From assembly GCF_000775285.1 (NCBI RefSeq), contig NZ_JJML01000002.1, positions 62,001-126,000 on the forward strand: DNA of 64,000 nucleotides, read 5' to 3'. Position 1 is the stretch's first letter. Every line of letters begins with the position of its first letter. The translations under genes were made by a program, and so were the position numbers. The stretch comes from Neosynechococcus sphagnicola sy1 (GTDB lineage Bacteria; Cyanobacteriota; Cyanobacteriia; Neosynechococcales; Neosynechococcaceae). Shown here piece after piece: positions 1 through 6,635 of this stretch. The notes under the pieces were generated by a model. That model had not been told where the DNA came from. It did not search any database and saw only the letters and a list, made by a program, of their open reading frames with translations.

Positions 1-158
1 TCGCTTATTCTATATAACTGTGACAAGGCTGAAAAGTTAAGACAAAACCCATACTCATATTTGTTAACCGCCGAGAGAAAATTTTGAGTTGGAGCAAACA
101 TAGGGAGTCTCGGTCGCTCACACAATTGTCACAATGCTGTCTACCTTATCTACAGAAG
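1..158. other. Left edge of cassette array, no gene seen
   Basis: No open frame of useful length or recognisable element is visible here. The stretch leads directly into the first attC site, so it is probably the 3' part of a gene cassette that begins outside the window. Confidence 0.4.
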
Positions 159-245
159 GCTAACACTGCGTGGCAGCGGACGGTCGAAAGCCGTTGGTGT
201 TGAGTTTCAGGGTATCTCTACCGCCGCTGCACTTTACCGTTAGAC
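159..245 (+). other. Integron attC site 1
   Basis: The left core is GCTAAC and the right core is GTTAGAC at 239-245. Between them GTGGCAGCGG pairs with CCGCTGCAC, leaving one unpaired G on the left arm, which is the extrahelical base typical of folded attC. The cassette to its right starts TTAGACACC and ends at a core reading GGTCTAAC, so both ends of that cassette match each other. Confidence 0.85.
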
Positions 246-255
246 ACCACGCAGC

Positions 256-438
256 ATCGCCGAAAAGGTTGTCTGTTTCGTTGAGGTGTTGGGTGAGCAA
301 GGGTTGAGTTGGGGAGATGCGATCGATCGAGAGTTCAACCCCTCTCTGGCAAAGGTTGAGCTAGCAAAGTATGAACCTCAGCGGGCGATCGGTCAGGAGG
401 TTGATTACTTCAACGAAAGGTTCCATTGCCAAGGTTGA
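256..438 (+). CDS. Possible small cassette ORF, unknown
   Basis: This 60-codon open frame fills much of the short cassette between attC sites 1 and 2. It has no ATG: the frame is open from the attC edge and the first usable starts are internal GTG or TTG codons. The predicted peptide is mixed and charged, with no motif I recognise. It may be the tail of a cassette gene whose 5' end has been lost, or a chance open frame. The rest of the cassette (439-504) holds nothing visible. Confidence 0.25.
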   Translation: MAEKVVCFVEVLGEQGLSWGDAIDREFNPSLAKVELAKYEPQRAIGQEVDYFNERFHCQG

Positions 439-504
439 TCAGCAAGTTGCCTGAAGCACTCGAAAGCATGACCTCAATTCAGCCCAAGTTAGGTTAGTTG
501 CAAG

Positions 505-591
505 GTCTAACACCTCACTGCAGCGGATGGTTGTTTGAAGCTTGGGCTTGAGTTACAATCAGCTTACCACCGCTGAGTTCAACCGTTAGGC
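505..591 (+). other. Integron attC site 2
   Basis: Left core GTCTAAC is at 505-511 and right core GTTAGGC at 585-591. ACTGCAGCGG pairs with CCGCTGAGT with one extrahelical G, and the spacing is 87 bp. The left core is complementary to the start of the preceding cassette (GTTAGAC). Confidence 0.88.
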
Positions 592-636
592 CCGCTTCGC
601 GGCTCGGCGCCGTTGAGGTCGTCCGCATTCAAAGTG

Positions 637-921
637 ATGAGCAATCGCTCCAATCCGCCCAGCACCGCCATTGCGCGCCCTCCTGGGTGCGAGCGTTGCT
701 CCGATCCGCTGGCCGTGACGCTTCACGAGTCTCCCTATCGGCGCATTAATCATGAGGTCTTCATCTTCCGTTGCCCCGCGTGTTCGGTCCTGATCCTCGA
801 CGACATCGTCGGGTTCAAGGGGCACGGCACCGTGTTTCGTGCCTCCGAGGCGGACATCGCTGCATACATCGAGGCGCCAAATGGCCGGCCTTGGCCCATC
901 GCCTTGCCTCCGGACGAGTAG
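637..921 (+). CDS. Cassette-encoded zinc-ribbon protein, unknown
   Basis: A 94-residue protein with two cysteine pairs, CERC near residue 17 and CPAC near residue 47, spaced as in a small zinc ribbon. The rest has no family I recognise. The ATG at 637 is preferred over an in-frame TTG at 613. The gene starts 45 bp after the right core of attC 2 and is followed by attC 3, with cassette ends that match over about 11 nt (TTAGGCCCGC and GCGGGCCTAA). It is GC-rich and differs in composition from the next-but-one cassette gene, as expected of independently acquired cassettes. Confidence 0.6.
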   Translation: MSNRSNPPSTAIARPPGCERCSDPLAVTLHESPYRRINHEVFIFRCPACSVLILDDIVGFKGHGTVFRASEADIAAYIEAPNGRPWPIALPPDE

Positions 922-1046
922 GGCGTAGCTGGCCCCGGGGCGGTCAGCCTGGGATCCCTGCACCAAGCCTCGCACGATGTTTCGACCAGAGGTATCCAGT
1001 AGGTTGGCGACCGTCGTTTCCTGAGCCTCGGAAAATCTGTCGGCGG

Positions 1047-1106
1047 GCCTAACAACGCGTTGCAGCGGACTCGCTTCGCTCGCCGCTGAACTTGGTATCG
1101 TTAGGT
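1047..1106 (+). other. Integron attC site 3 (60-bp class)
   Basis: The cores are GCCTAAC (1047-1053) and GTTAGGT (1100-1106). TTGCAGCGG pairs with CCGCTGAA with one extrahelical G. It has the length of the classical 59-base element and is the clearest site in the array. Confidence 0.92.
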
Positions 1107-1114
1107 GGCGCTCA

Positions 1115-1471
1115 ATGCTTCGATACATCGCTGCCATATCGATCCTTTCGACATTCCTTTCGGGATGCGCTGGGGATATGTGCGGCAACACTATCGGTCA
1201 GACTGTTCTCTCTCCCTCCGGTCAAACCAAGGCCGTGGTGTTCAAACGAGACTGCGGTGCTACGACAGGGTTCAGTACCCAGGTTTCGGTGCTTTCGTCC
1301 GACGACGAATTGCCAAACGACGGCGGTAACGTGCTGGTCCTGGATGGGGCGGTTCCTATCGAGCTGCGCTGGTTATCTGAGTCATCGCTCGCGATCGGCG
1401 GCATTGGCAACGCCAAGGTCTTTCTCCAGGAAAGCGTAGTCGCGAACACCCAAGTGAGCTACGTCCGATGA
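1115..1471 (+). CDS. Cassette-encoded lipoprotein
   Basis: A 118-residue protein with a hydrophobic N-terminus ending in LSGC at residues 15-18, a lipobox that predicts lipid attachment at Cys18. The mature part carries a GATTGFSTQVSVL stretch next to a cysteine; I have an impression of similar small lipoproteins in proteobacterial integron cassettes but cannot name a family. Translation starts 15 bp after the crossover point of attC 3 and stops 7 bp before the left core of attC 4, so the gene fills its cassette. The cassette ends match over 12 nt (GTTAGGTGGCGC and its complement). Function unknown. Confidence 0.75.
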   Translation: MLRYIAAISILSTFLSGCAGDMCGNTIGQTVLSPSGQTKAVVFKRDCGATTGFSTQVSVLSSDDELPNDGGNVLVLDGAVPIELRWLSESSLAIGGIGNAKVFLQESVVANTQVSYVR

Positions 1472-1477
1472 GGCGCC

Positions 1478-1565
1478 ACCTAACACTTCGCTCGAGCGGA
1501 CGCGTGAGGGATAAAGTGCCAAGCTCAAACGTCGGCGTGCGCGCCGCTCAGCTCAACCGTTATGT
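1478..1565 (+). other. Integron attC site 4
   Basis: Left core ACCTAAC is at 1478-1484 and right core GTTATGT at 1559-1565. GCTCGAGCGG pairs with CCGCTCAGC with one unpaired C. The site is 88 bp long. Confidence 0.85.
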
Positions 1566-1644
1566 GAACAAAAGTAGTGAGTCGTTAAGTCTTTTGAATT
1601 AGTATGGAATGCAAGCCGTTGTAGACAATTAATAAGATTTAAGA

Positions 1645-2646
1645 ATGGAAAAAATACTCTTCGGAATTTTGTGTTCAATATTTATTTATCAGAGTTCTGC
1701 AAAAGCCATTGAAGTATCTACGAAGGCAACTTTTGCGTCTATTCAAGCTACTGGAGTGATTCCCATAGCCGATAAACCCGTTCTAGTTATACCTTGTTCT
1801 CCAATTAATACAAACTGCAAGGAAGTTGTCAACTACATTACTCAAGTAATCCAAGATTCCCAGAATCTAAATGATTCTCAAATAGAAGACCTAAACCAAA
1901 ATATTATAGTGGCTTTAAAGAGTCTTAAACAAGTTTCGGAGGTTCGCACAGATCTAAAGGGAGAGGTGCAAATTCCTTGCAAAGTATCTAATTGTTTAAT
2001 ATATACAAATTGGACTAGTACTGAAAGTAAACTTTTCTGGATAAGTATTCATGAAAAGGGAACAGCACAAGAATATCCACCGTCAAAAGCTGTTCAATTA
2101 ATCAGCATGAAAATTCCTGAAGATATTATAAGATTAAATGAAGCCATAAGCAGGCTCAAAGCTCAATTATCTGCTGGGGTAACATATGTAGATTTTCCAA
2201 ATGCTGTCACTCCATTTATTCAAGCTCTTAATTCTGCTCAAAGTTCTCCAGAGGCTTCAGACTACGTAAATTATACCAATGAAGCAAATAGAATTTCAAA
2301 TATGATTTCTATTTTAAGTAGAACTTGGGGTCTTTATATAAAGAGTACATCAGTGTCAGGATTTACTACTACACATCATGTTTCCTGCAAAACTGCGAAA
2401 GCTATCAGAGAGTTATGGAATGATGCTATCGGCTATGATGATATGACAGAAATAAAAGGGGGATTACTAGGGTGTTTATTTGTTGATTTAGATCGGTTCT
2501 CAAGTCCCTACGGAAATACCACATGGCCACGCTATATGCTTCAAGTAGTTTCAATTAAACTTGAAAGAATATCTAACTTTACAAGCAAAGGTAAGAGGAC
2601 TGTGCCAGTAATATCACTTCCGCAAGTGGATGCAAACAAATTTTAA
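1645..2646 (+). CDS. Cassette-encoded secreted protein, unknown
   Basis: A 333-residue protein with a probable signal peptide (hydrophobic residues 4-15, likely cleavage after AKA near residue 21). The mature protein is Asn/Ser-rich with several Cys residues (VIPCS, TNCK, IPCKVSNC) that could form disulfides after export. I recognise no domain. The gene is clearly more AT-rich than its cassette neighbours and than the core genome, a sign of separate origin. It lies in the cassette between attC 4 and attC 5, and a MITE has inserted just after its stop codon. Confidence 0.7.
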   Translation: MEKILFGILCSIFIYQSSAKAIEVSTKATFASIQATGVIPIADKPVLVIPCSPINTNCKEVVNYITQVIQDSQNLNDSQIEDLNQNIIVALKSLKQVSEVRTDLKGEVQIPCKVSNCLIYTNWTSTESKLFWISIHEKGTAQEYPPSKAVQLISMKIPEDIIRLNEAISRLKAQLSAGVTYVDFPNAVTPFIQALNSAQSSPEASDYVNYTNEANRISNMISILSRTWGLYIKSTSVSGFTTTHHVSCKTAKAIRELWNDAIGYDDMTEIKGGLLGCLFVDLDRFSSPYGNTTWPRYMLQVVSIKLERISNFTSKGKRTVPVISLPQVDANKF

Positions 2647-2665
2647 GATCAATACGGTAAAACAC

Positions 2666-2799
2666 CAGGGCTGTTTCATTCTAAATTTTAGTATTTTATG
2701 CATCTACGAGAATGCGCGATTCTAGACTTCAGAGATTTTATCTCTCGATCGCTGAAATGCTCTAAAATTGTCACCTCCATCTAGAATGAAATGACCCTG
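2666..2799. mobile_element. 134-bp MITE with CAGGG ends and 10-bp target duplication
   Basis: The terminal inverted repeats read CAGGGCTGTTTCATTCTA on the left and, in complement, CAGGGTCATTTCATTCTA on the right (3 mismatches in 18). The element is flanked by perfect direct copies of GGTAAAACAC at 2656-2665 and 2800-2809. It carries no coding capacity. CAGGG termini with 8-10 bp duplications are, from family knowledge, those of ISAs1-type elements, so it is probably a non-autonomous derivative. It sits between the cassette gene stop and the left core of attC 5; the right-hand duplication overlaps that core by 2 bp. Confidence 0.8.
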
Positions 2800-2807
2800 G
2801 GTAAAAC

Positions 2808-2895
2808 ACCTAACCCGTCGTTGGAGCGTATGCACAAAACTGATCGAGATAATTTAGAATAGGTTAGAGCAACGTTCAACTCTAGGCCGTTAGAC
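2808..2895 (+). other. Integron attC site 5, less regular
   Basis: Left core ACCTAAC is at 2808-2814 and right core GTTAGAC at 2889-2895, with 88-bp spacing. The inner arms (CGTTGGAGCG and AGAGCAACG) pair less well than in the other sites, so this one may be eroded. Removing the MITE restores a normal gene-attC junction. Confidence 0.65.
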
Positions 2896-3006
2896 CCCGC
2901 TAGCGGTTTCTGGTTTTCGGTTCATCTCATTTCTGGTTTTGTTGCTGAGTTTGAGTTTCAGAGTTTTTGGGCTTTTGCTGTCAGGTTTTGTAGTTGGGGT
3001 GGTTGG

Positions 3007-3173
3007 GCGATCGCTGGTCGCAGAGATTTGTAGACTCTACGTGTTGAAATCGTCAAAGGGCGATCGCTAGTGGTAGAGATTTGTAGGCTTTATGTGTTGA
3101 TATGATCAAAGGGCGATCGCTAGTGGTAGAGATTTGTAGGCTTTATGTGTTGATATGATCAAAGGGCAATGGC
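3007..3173. repeat. 53-bp tandem repeat, array A (3 units)
   Basis: Units begin with the HIP1 octamer at 3007, 3060 and 3113, with a decayed fourth start at 3166, giving a period of exactly 53 bp. Each unit reads HIP1, then TAGAGATTTGTAGG or similar, then TGTTGATATGATCAAAGG. The array makes up much of the cassette between attC 5 and attC 6, which has no gene. Bases 2896-3006 just before it are T/G-rich with nothing recognisable. Confidence 0.9.
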
Positions 3174-3196
3174 AATATAGATTGAACTCGCAGTAC

Positions 3197-3282
3197 GCAT
3201 AACCAATCATTGCAGCGGACGGTATGGAGATCCTTTCGGAGATGCAGAGTATATTTACCGCCGCTGAATTTAGCCGTTAGGC
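3197..3282 (+). other. Integron attC site 6
   Basis: Cores are GCATAAC (3197-3203) and GTTAGGC (3276-3282). ATTGCAGCGG pairs with CCGCTGAAT with one extrahelical G. The site is 86 bp long. The left core does not match the start of the cassette it terminates (TTAGACC), unlike most sites here. Confidence 0.87.
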
Positions 3283-3287
3283 ATCAC

Positions 3288-3884
3288 ATGCAAGAAGAAT
3301 CACCCATCTGGCCGCCTTACGAAGCGTTCTATATTCAGAGCATGCTCTTCAACAGCGCGTCTGCTGTTCGCTCAATACTCAGGCTCGAAGCGATCTTTGG
3401 CAAGCTGCCTGAGCGGCCAACCGCAGAGGACGTCGACGGACTACCGACGAGAATCGTACTGAACGAGCTTCAAAACATGGTCGTTCAAGCCGGCGCACTT
3501 TCAAGGTACTTCTGGCCAGTCCGTCCCGAATACAAGTCGAGAGGTCAAGTACTTCGACAGTGCTTCGCGATGACTGATGAGAGTCCACTCTTCAATCGAG
3601 ATCTCCGCAACGCGATCGAGCACTTCGACGAACGAATTGACAAATACTTCGCTCGCGGTGCTGTGGGATGCTTCTTCCCTGAATACGTAGGAGCGCGGCC
3701 AGCCGACGACGGAGTTCCCGGACACTTCTTCCGCGCGTACTTCGTAGACACTGGGGAATTCCGTCTGCTCGATGAAGACTTCGCCATGAAGCCCCTTGCA
3801 GATGAGGTCCTGTTCGTTCAGGCCCACCTTGAACTCATGGATACAGAAGGTGGGCGCTTCCAACCGGCAAAACGCGATGCCTAA
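3288..3884 (+). CDS. Cassette protein with HEPN-like RxxxxH motif
   Basis: A 198-residue, largely helical soluble protein that I cannot place in a named family. Residues 107-112 (RNAIEH, within a predicted helix RDLRNAIEHFDERID) fit the Rx4-6H motif used by HEPN-fold RNases, and the helices before it suit that fold; this is suggestive, not proof. The ATG at 3288 follows the attC 6 crossover by only 11 bp and is preferred over an upstream start inside attC. The stop codon overlaps the left core of attC 7. Cassette ends match (GTTAGGCATC and GATGCCTAAC), so it is a complete, compact cassette. Confidence 0.72.
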   Translation: MQEESPIWPPYEAFYIQSMLFNSASAVRSILRLEAIFGKLPERPTAEDVDGLPTRIVLNELQNMVVQAGALSRYFWPVRPEYKSRGQVLRQCFAMTDESPLFNRDLRNAIEHFDERIDKYFARGAVGCFFPEYVGARPADDGVPGHFFRAYFVDTGEFRLLDEDFAMKPLADEVLFVQAHLELMDTEGGRFQPAKRDA

Positions 3885-3947
3885 CCCCTCAGTCAAGGGG
3901 ACGTCTTGCGCCTAGGCGCAAGCCGCCCCTTACCTCGAACGTTACGC
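3879..3947 (+). other. Integron attC site 7
   Basis: Cores are GCCTAAC (3879-3885) and GTTACGC (3941-3947). AAGGGG on the left arm pairs with CCCCTT on the right, with a small GC-rich hairpin (GCGCCTAGGCGC) at its tip. The site is 69 bp long. Confidence 0.8.
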
Positions 3948-4034
3948 TCCCTGCGATTTGCAGACAACGGACGAGGCTGTGCTTAGAGATTGTGGCCAGG
4001 ATTTATAGGCTCTACGTGTTGATATGATCAAAGG

Positions 4035-4415
4035 GCGATCGCTAGTGATAGAGATTTGTAGACTCTACGTGTTGATATGATCAAAGGGCGATTTCTTGTC
4101 GCAGAGATTTGTAGGCATTACGTGTTGATATCGTCAAAGGGCGATCGCTTGTCGCAGAAATTTATAGACTCTACGTGTTGATATCGTCAAAAGGCGATCG
4201 CTTGTCGCAGAAATTTGTATGCATTACGTGTTGATATGATCAAAGGGCGATCGCTCGTGGTAGAGATTTGTAGGTACTACGCGCTGATATCATCAAAAGG
4301 GCGATCGCTCGTGGTAGAAATTTGTATGCATTACGTGTTGATATCATTAAAGGGCGATCGCTCGTAGTAGAGATTTGTAGGTACTACGCGCTGATATCAT
4401 CAAAAGTGCGATCGC
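4035..4415. repeat. 53-bp tandem repeat, array B (7 units)
   Basis: Unit starts are at 4035, 4088, 4141, 4194, 4247, 4301, 4354 and a terminal HIP1 at 4408, spaced 53 or 54 bp. A partial unit precedes the first (from about 4000). The leader from attC 7 to the array (3941-4020) is nearly the same as the leader after attC 8 (5550-5630). The exit GATATCATCAAAAGTGCG is shared with array C. Confidence 0.92.
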
Positions 4416-4719
4416 CCAGCCAATTAACGCGATCTCATCAAAGCTAACTTTCTCCAGCGCGATCGCCCCAAAACACCCCTATTCAAAACATTGCCGTAAG
4501 TTTATAATCGCTTTCAAATTCCAGTGTTTTGGTCTAACATTCACTGCAACAGACATACGGGCGATCGCTCCGCCTCGGCAATCACTTCAGCTCACAAGAA
4601 GCCTGTCAACTCATGGAGACGTGTGCAGAGGCTCTGCCTTATCCAGTGTTCTACCAAGCCTTCCACGCTTCCTGATCGCCGTTTAGTTAGATTTTAGATC
4701 CTTCAATGTACCCCCAATT
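4416..4719. other. Gap with a degenerate attC-like half site
   Basis: No gene is visible. At 4532 the sequence GTCTAACATTCACTGCAACAG resembles the left half of the local attC sites (compare CTCACTGCAGCGGAC), and GTTAGAT occurs at 4686-4692, but there is no complementary right arm. It is probably the wreck of an attC site. Two more HIP1 copies occur (4474 region and 4562 region). Confidence 0.4.
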
Positions 4720-4974
4720 ATGAGCCTACAACTTTCCATCCCCGACTCCATCCTCCAGGCAATTCGTCTGCCAGAACAACGCATCGAACAAGAACTCCTG
4801 CACGAACTAGCTGTAGCCCTTTACGCCCAAGAGTTGCTGTCTTTCGGCAAAGCCAGAGAACTCGCTCGGATGGACAAATACGAATTTGGACAGCTACTCG
4901 CCCAACGGGGCGTTCTGCGGCACTATGGTTCCGAGGAACTAGAAGACGATCTCGCCTATGCCCACCGTCAGTAA
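4720..4974 (+). CDS. UPF0175 family antitoxin
   Basis: An 84-residue protein with the pattern of UPF0175 antitoxins: an N-terminal beta strand (LQLSIPDSIL), a helix rich in E and L (EQELLHELAVALYAQ) and the helix-turn-helix-like GKARELARMDKYEFGQLLA near residues 45-63. The family neutralises PIN-domain toxins and usually binds its own promoter. It overlaps the following DUF3368 gene by 17 bp, the usual order for this pair. The pair lies in a cassette, where toxin-antitoxin modules are common and may stabilise the array. Confidence 0.85.
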   Translation: MSLQLSIPDSILQAIRLPEQRIEQELLHELAVALYAQELLSFGKARELARMDKYEFGQLLAQRGVLRHYGSEELEDDLAYAHRQ

Positions 4975-5440
4975 CACATCCCCAATTTTGAATCTGGCAA
5001 TTGTGGATCAACTCGCTCTATTGCGCCAACAATTTGGTCAAATTCAGATTCCGCCTGCTGTCTTGGACGAGTTGAAAATTGACGAAGAACGTCCCGGTTC
5101 TCACTCCATTCAAACCGCCATTACTGCTGGCTGGATACAAGTTCAGCCCGTTAGTAATCAATTCCTTGTTCAACTACTGCGGCAAACCCTGGATGGCGGC
5201 GAAGCCGAAGCAATTTCGCTAGCTCTTGAGTTGCAAGCCGAATGGATACTGCTAGATGAGCGGGACGGGCGGAAGGCGGCAAAATCTTTGGATCTTCAAG
5301 TTACGGGCGTTCTGGGTGTTTTGCTCCGAGCCAAGGAGTCCGGTGACCTTCCATCCTTGCAGCCCGTGCTCGAAGAACTCACCCAAAACGCTGGCTTTCG
5401 GATTGCACCAGAGTTACTGGCCAGAGTCTTACAAGCATGA
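4958..5440 (+). CDS. DUF3368 PIN-domain toxin
   Basis: A 160-residue PIN-fold protein of the DUF3368 type. The N-terminus NTSPILNLA gives the first acidic-site strand region, GGEAEAISLALE (about residues 90-101) the second acidic cluster, and LLDERDGRKAA (about 107-117) the third, so the metal-binding residues of a ribonuclease site appear intact. The ATG at 4958 lies inside the antitoxin gene, implying translational coupling. The stop is 30 bp before the left core of attC 8. Confidence 0.85.
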   Translation: MPTVSNTSPILNLAIVDQLALLRQQFGQIQIPPAVLDELKIDEERPGSHSIQTAITAGWIQVQPVSNQFLVQLLRQTLDGGEAEAISLALELQAEWILLDERDGRKAAKSLDLQVTGVLGVLLRAKESGDLPSLQPVLEELTQNAGFRIAPELLARVLQA

Positions 5441-5470
5441 GGAGCAAGGGCGATCGTTCAGCGTCCAGCC

Positions 5471-5556
5471 ACATAACCAGTCGATGAAGCGGACGGTCGA
5501 AAGATCTTGGTGGGGTTGGCAAGATGATCTGCCGCCGCTTATCTTGGTCGTTATGC
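5471..5556 (+). other. Integron attC site 8, last recognised
   Basis: Cores are ACATAAC (5471-5477) and GTTATGC (5550-5556). GATGAAGCGG pairs with CCGCTTATC with one extrahelical G. No further attC is visible to the right, so this is the last recognisable one. Confidence 0.85.
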
Positions 5557-5644
5557 TCCCTGCGATTTGCAGATAACTAACGGGGCTGTGCTTAGAGATT
5601 GTGGGTGGGATTTATAGACTCTCCGCGCTGATATCATCAAAAGG

Positions 5645-5865
5645 GCGATCGCTGGTCGTAGAGATTTATAGGCTTTACGGCTTGAAATCGTCAAAGGGCG
5701 ATCGCTCGTAGTAGAGATTTGTAGGTGCTACGGGTTGATTTCGTCAAAGGGCGATCGCTGATGGTAGAGATTTGTAGGCATTACGTGTTGATATGATCAA
5801 AGGGCGATCGCTCGTGGTAGAAATTTGTAGGTACTACGCGCTGATATCATCAAAAGTGCGATCGC
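5645..5865. repeat. 53-bp tandem repeat, array C (4 units)
   Basis: Units start at 5645, 5698, 5751 and 5804, with a terminal HIP1 at 5858. A partial unit precedes the first (from about 5607). The right end runs into the 3' end of the broken recombinase gene: the last unit, read on the minus strand, encodes GDRTFDDIS, the final residues of that frame. Bases 5557-5606 are the leader shared with array B. Confidence 0.92.
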
Positions 5866-6247
5866 CTAGCTTCTCAAACAAGGGGGTGAAGTTTTCGTAT
5901 TTCTCCTGGGTCTTGGCTTTTAGTTCTGATTTCTTGCTGGTGTAGAAACGTTGCCAAAGCTCCTGAATGCTCAAGCTAGGGCGAATAGTTTGGACAACCG
6001 TTAACTGAGGAGGAGCCTTGCCTGTGTACTTCTCTAGAGTGTAGTCAAATCGCTCCTTCAGAATGTCGTCCTCGATCACCCTCGCCTTTGACTCCGCAAA
6101 TTTACGATTAATATCCGTGTCAGGCAAACCAAGGTGGATGTATTTTTGCTTTCCATCAAATAAATGTCTGGGAAGTCGCAGTCGAAGATTACTCCTGGAT
6201 ACTTCAACCCCAACTGTACCCTTATGGTTTCGTTAACGATTTTCCAT
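5834..6247 (-). pseudogene. Phage-type tyrosine recombinase remnant (N-terminal part)
   Basis: Reading from the ATG at 6247, the frame gives MENR, an in-frame TAA at codon 5 (6235-6233), then an arm-binding domain (KGTVGVEV, LRLRLPRHLFDGKQKYIHLG, NRKFAESKARVIEDDI) and the start of a SAM-like core-binding domain (IQELWQRFYTSKKSELKAKT, YENFTPLFEKLGDR). It stops where the 53-bp repeats begin. The whole catalytic domain with its R, HxxR and Y residues is missing. From family knowledge this architecture is a genomic-island or phage integrase, not an integron IntI. It lies 3' of tRNA-Val, the usual target of such enzymes. Confidence 0.75.
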
Positions 6248-6307
6248 GACTATTCTGAGAGTAGTGTGCTATCTACAGGCTACTCATGTACATATTAGCG
6301 ATTAGTT

Positions 6308-6350
6308 GCTAGTCAAATGCTAGTCAAATGCTAGTCAAAACTTGTCAAAT
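6308..6350. repeat. 11-bp direct repeats, probable recombinase arm sites
   Basis: GCTAGTCAAAT occurs in tandem at 6308-6318 and 6319-6329, with variants at 6330-6340 and 6340-6350 (ACTTGTCAAAT). The block lies between the broken recombinase gene and tRNA-Val, where island integrases have their arm-type binding sites. Confidence 0.6.
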
Positions 6351-6412
6351 TTACCCCAACACACCCTAATCTCTTAGTACAGAAATATTGCTTTCTTATG
6401 CCTCTCAGCCTA

Positions 6413-6456
6413 ATAAAAAACCGCCGAATCCCTTTTTTGGGGGGTTTTAGCGGCTT
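6413..6456 (-). terminator. Rho-independent terminator of tRNA-Val
   Basis: On the minus strand a hairpin with GCCGC paired to GCGGT-type arms and an inner CCCCCCAAAAAAGGG is followed by TTTTTTATT. It begins about 11 bp downstream of the tRNA 3' end. Confidence 0.65.
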
Positions 6457-6466
6457 CTGTTTCATA

Positions 6467-6538
<72 letters not shown>

Positions 6539-6635
6539 AGGTTTCTTAATGTAGCATAAGCTTCTGCCGTGGACAACCAGCCCAGAGCTGCATTGCAGCT
6601 GTTTTTCCAGATTTCTTAGGGCAAATATTCAGCCT

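Noticed and set aside
586-1191. Long minus-strand reading frame across the zinc-ribbon cassette
   Set aside because: It runs through attC 3 and against cassette orientation, and its product is low-complexity Arg-rich, as expected of an antisense shadow in GC-rich DNA.
3007-4415. CRISPR array
   Set aside because: The units abut with an exact 53-bp period and vary by substitutions; there are no unique spacers and no cas genes.
4532-4692. A ninth attC site
   Set aside because: A left-half match and a GTTAGAT exist, but no right arm complements the left arm over the 161-bp span. Recorded only as a degenerate half site.
5834-6247. Integron integrase IntI for the cassette array
   Set aside because: The fragment has an arm-binding domain plus core-binding start of phage/island integrases, and lacks the catalytic domain and any IntI-specific patch. 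It is also at the wrong end of the array.
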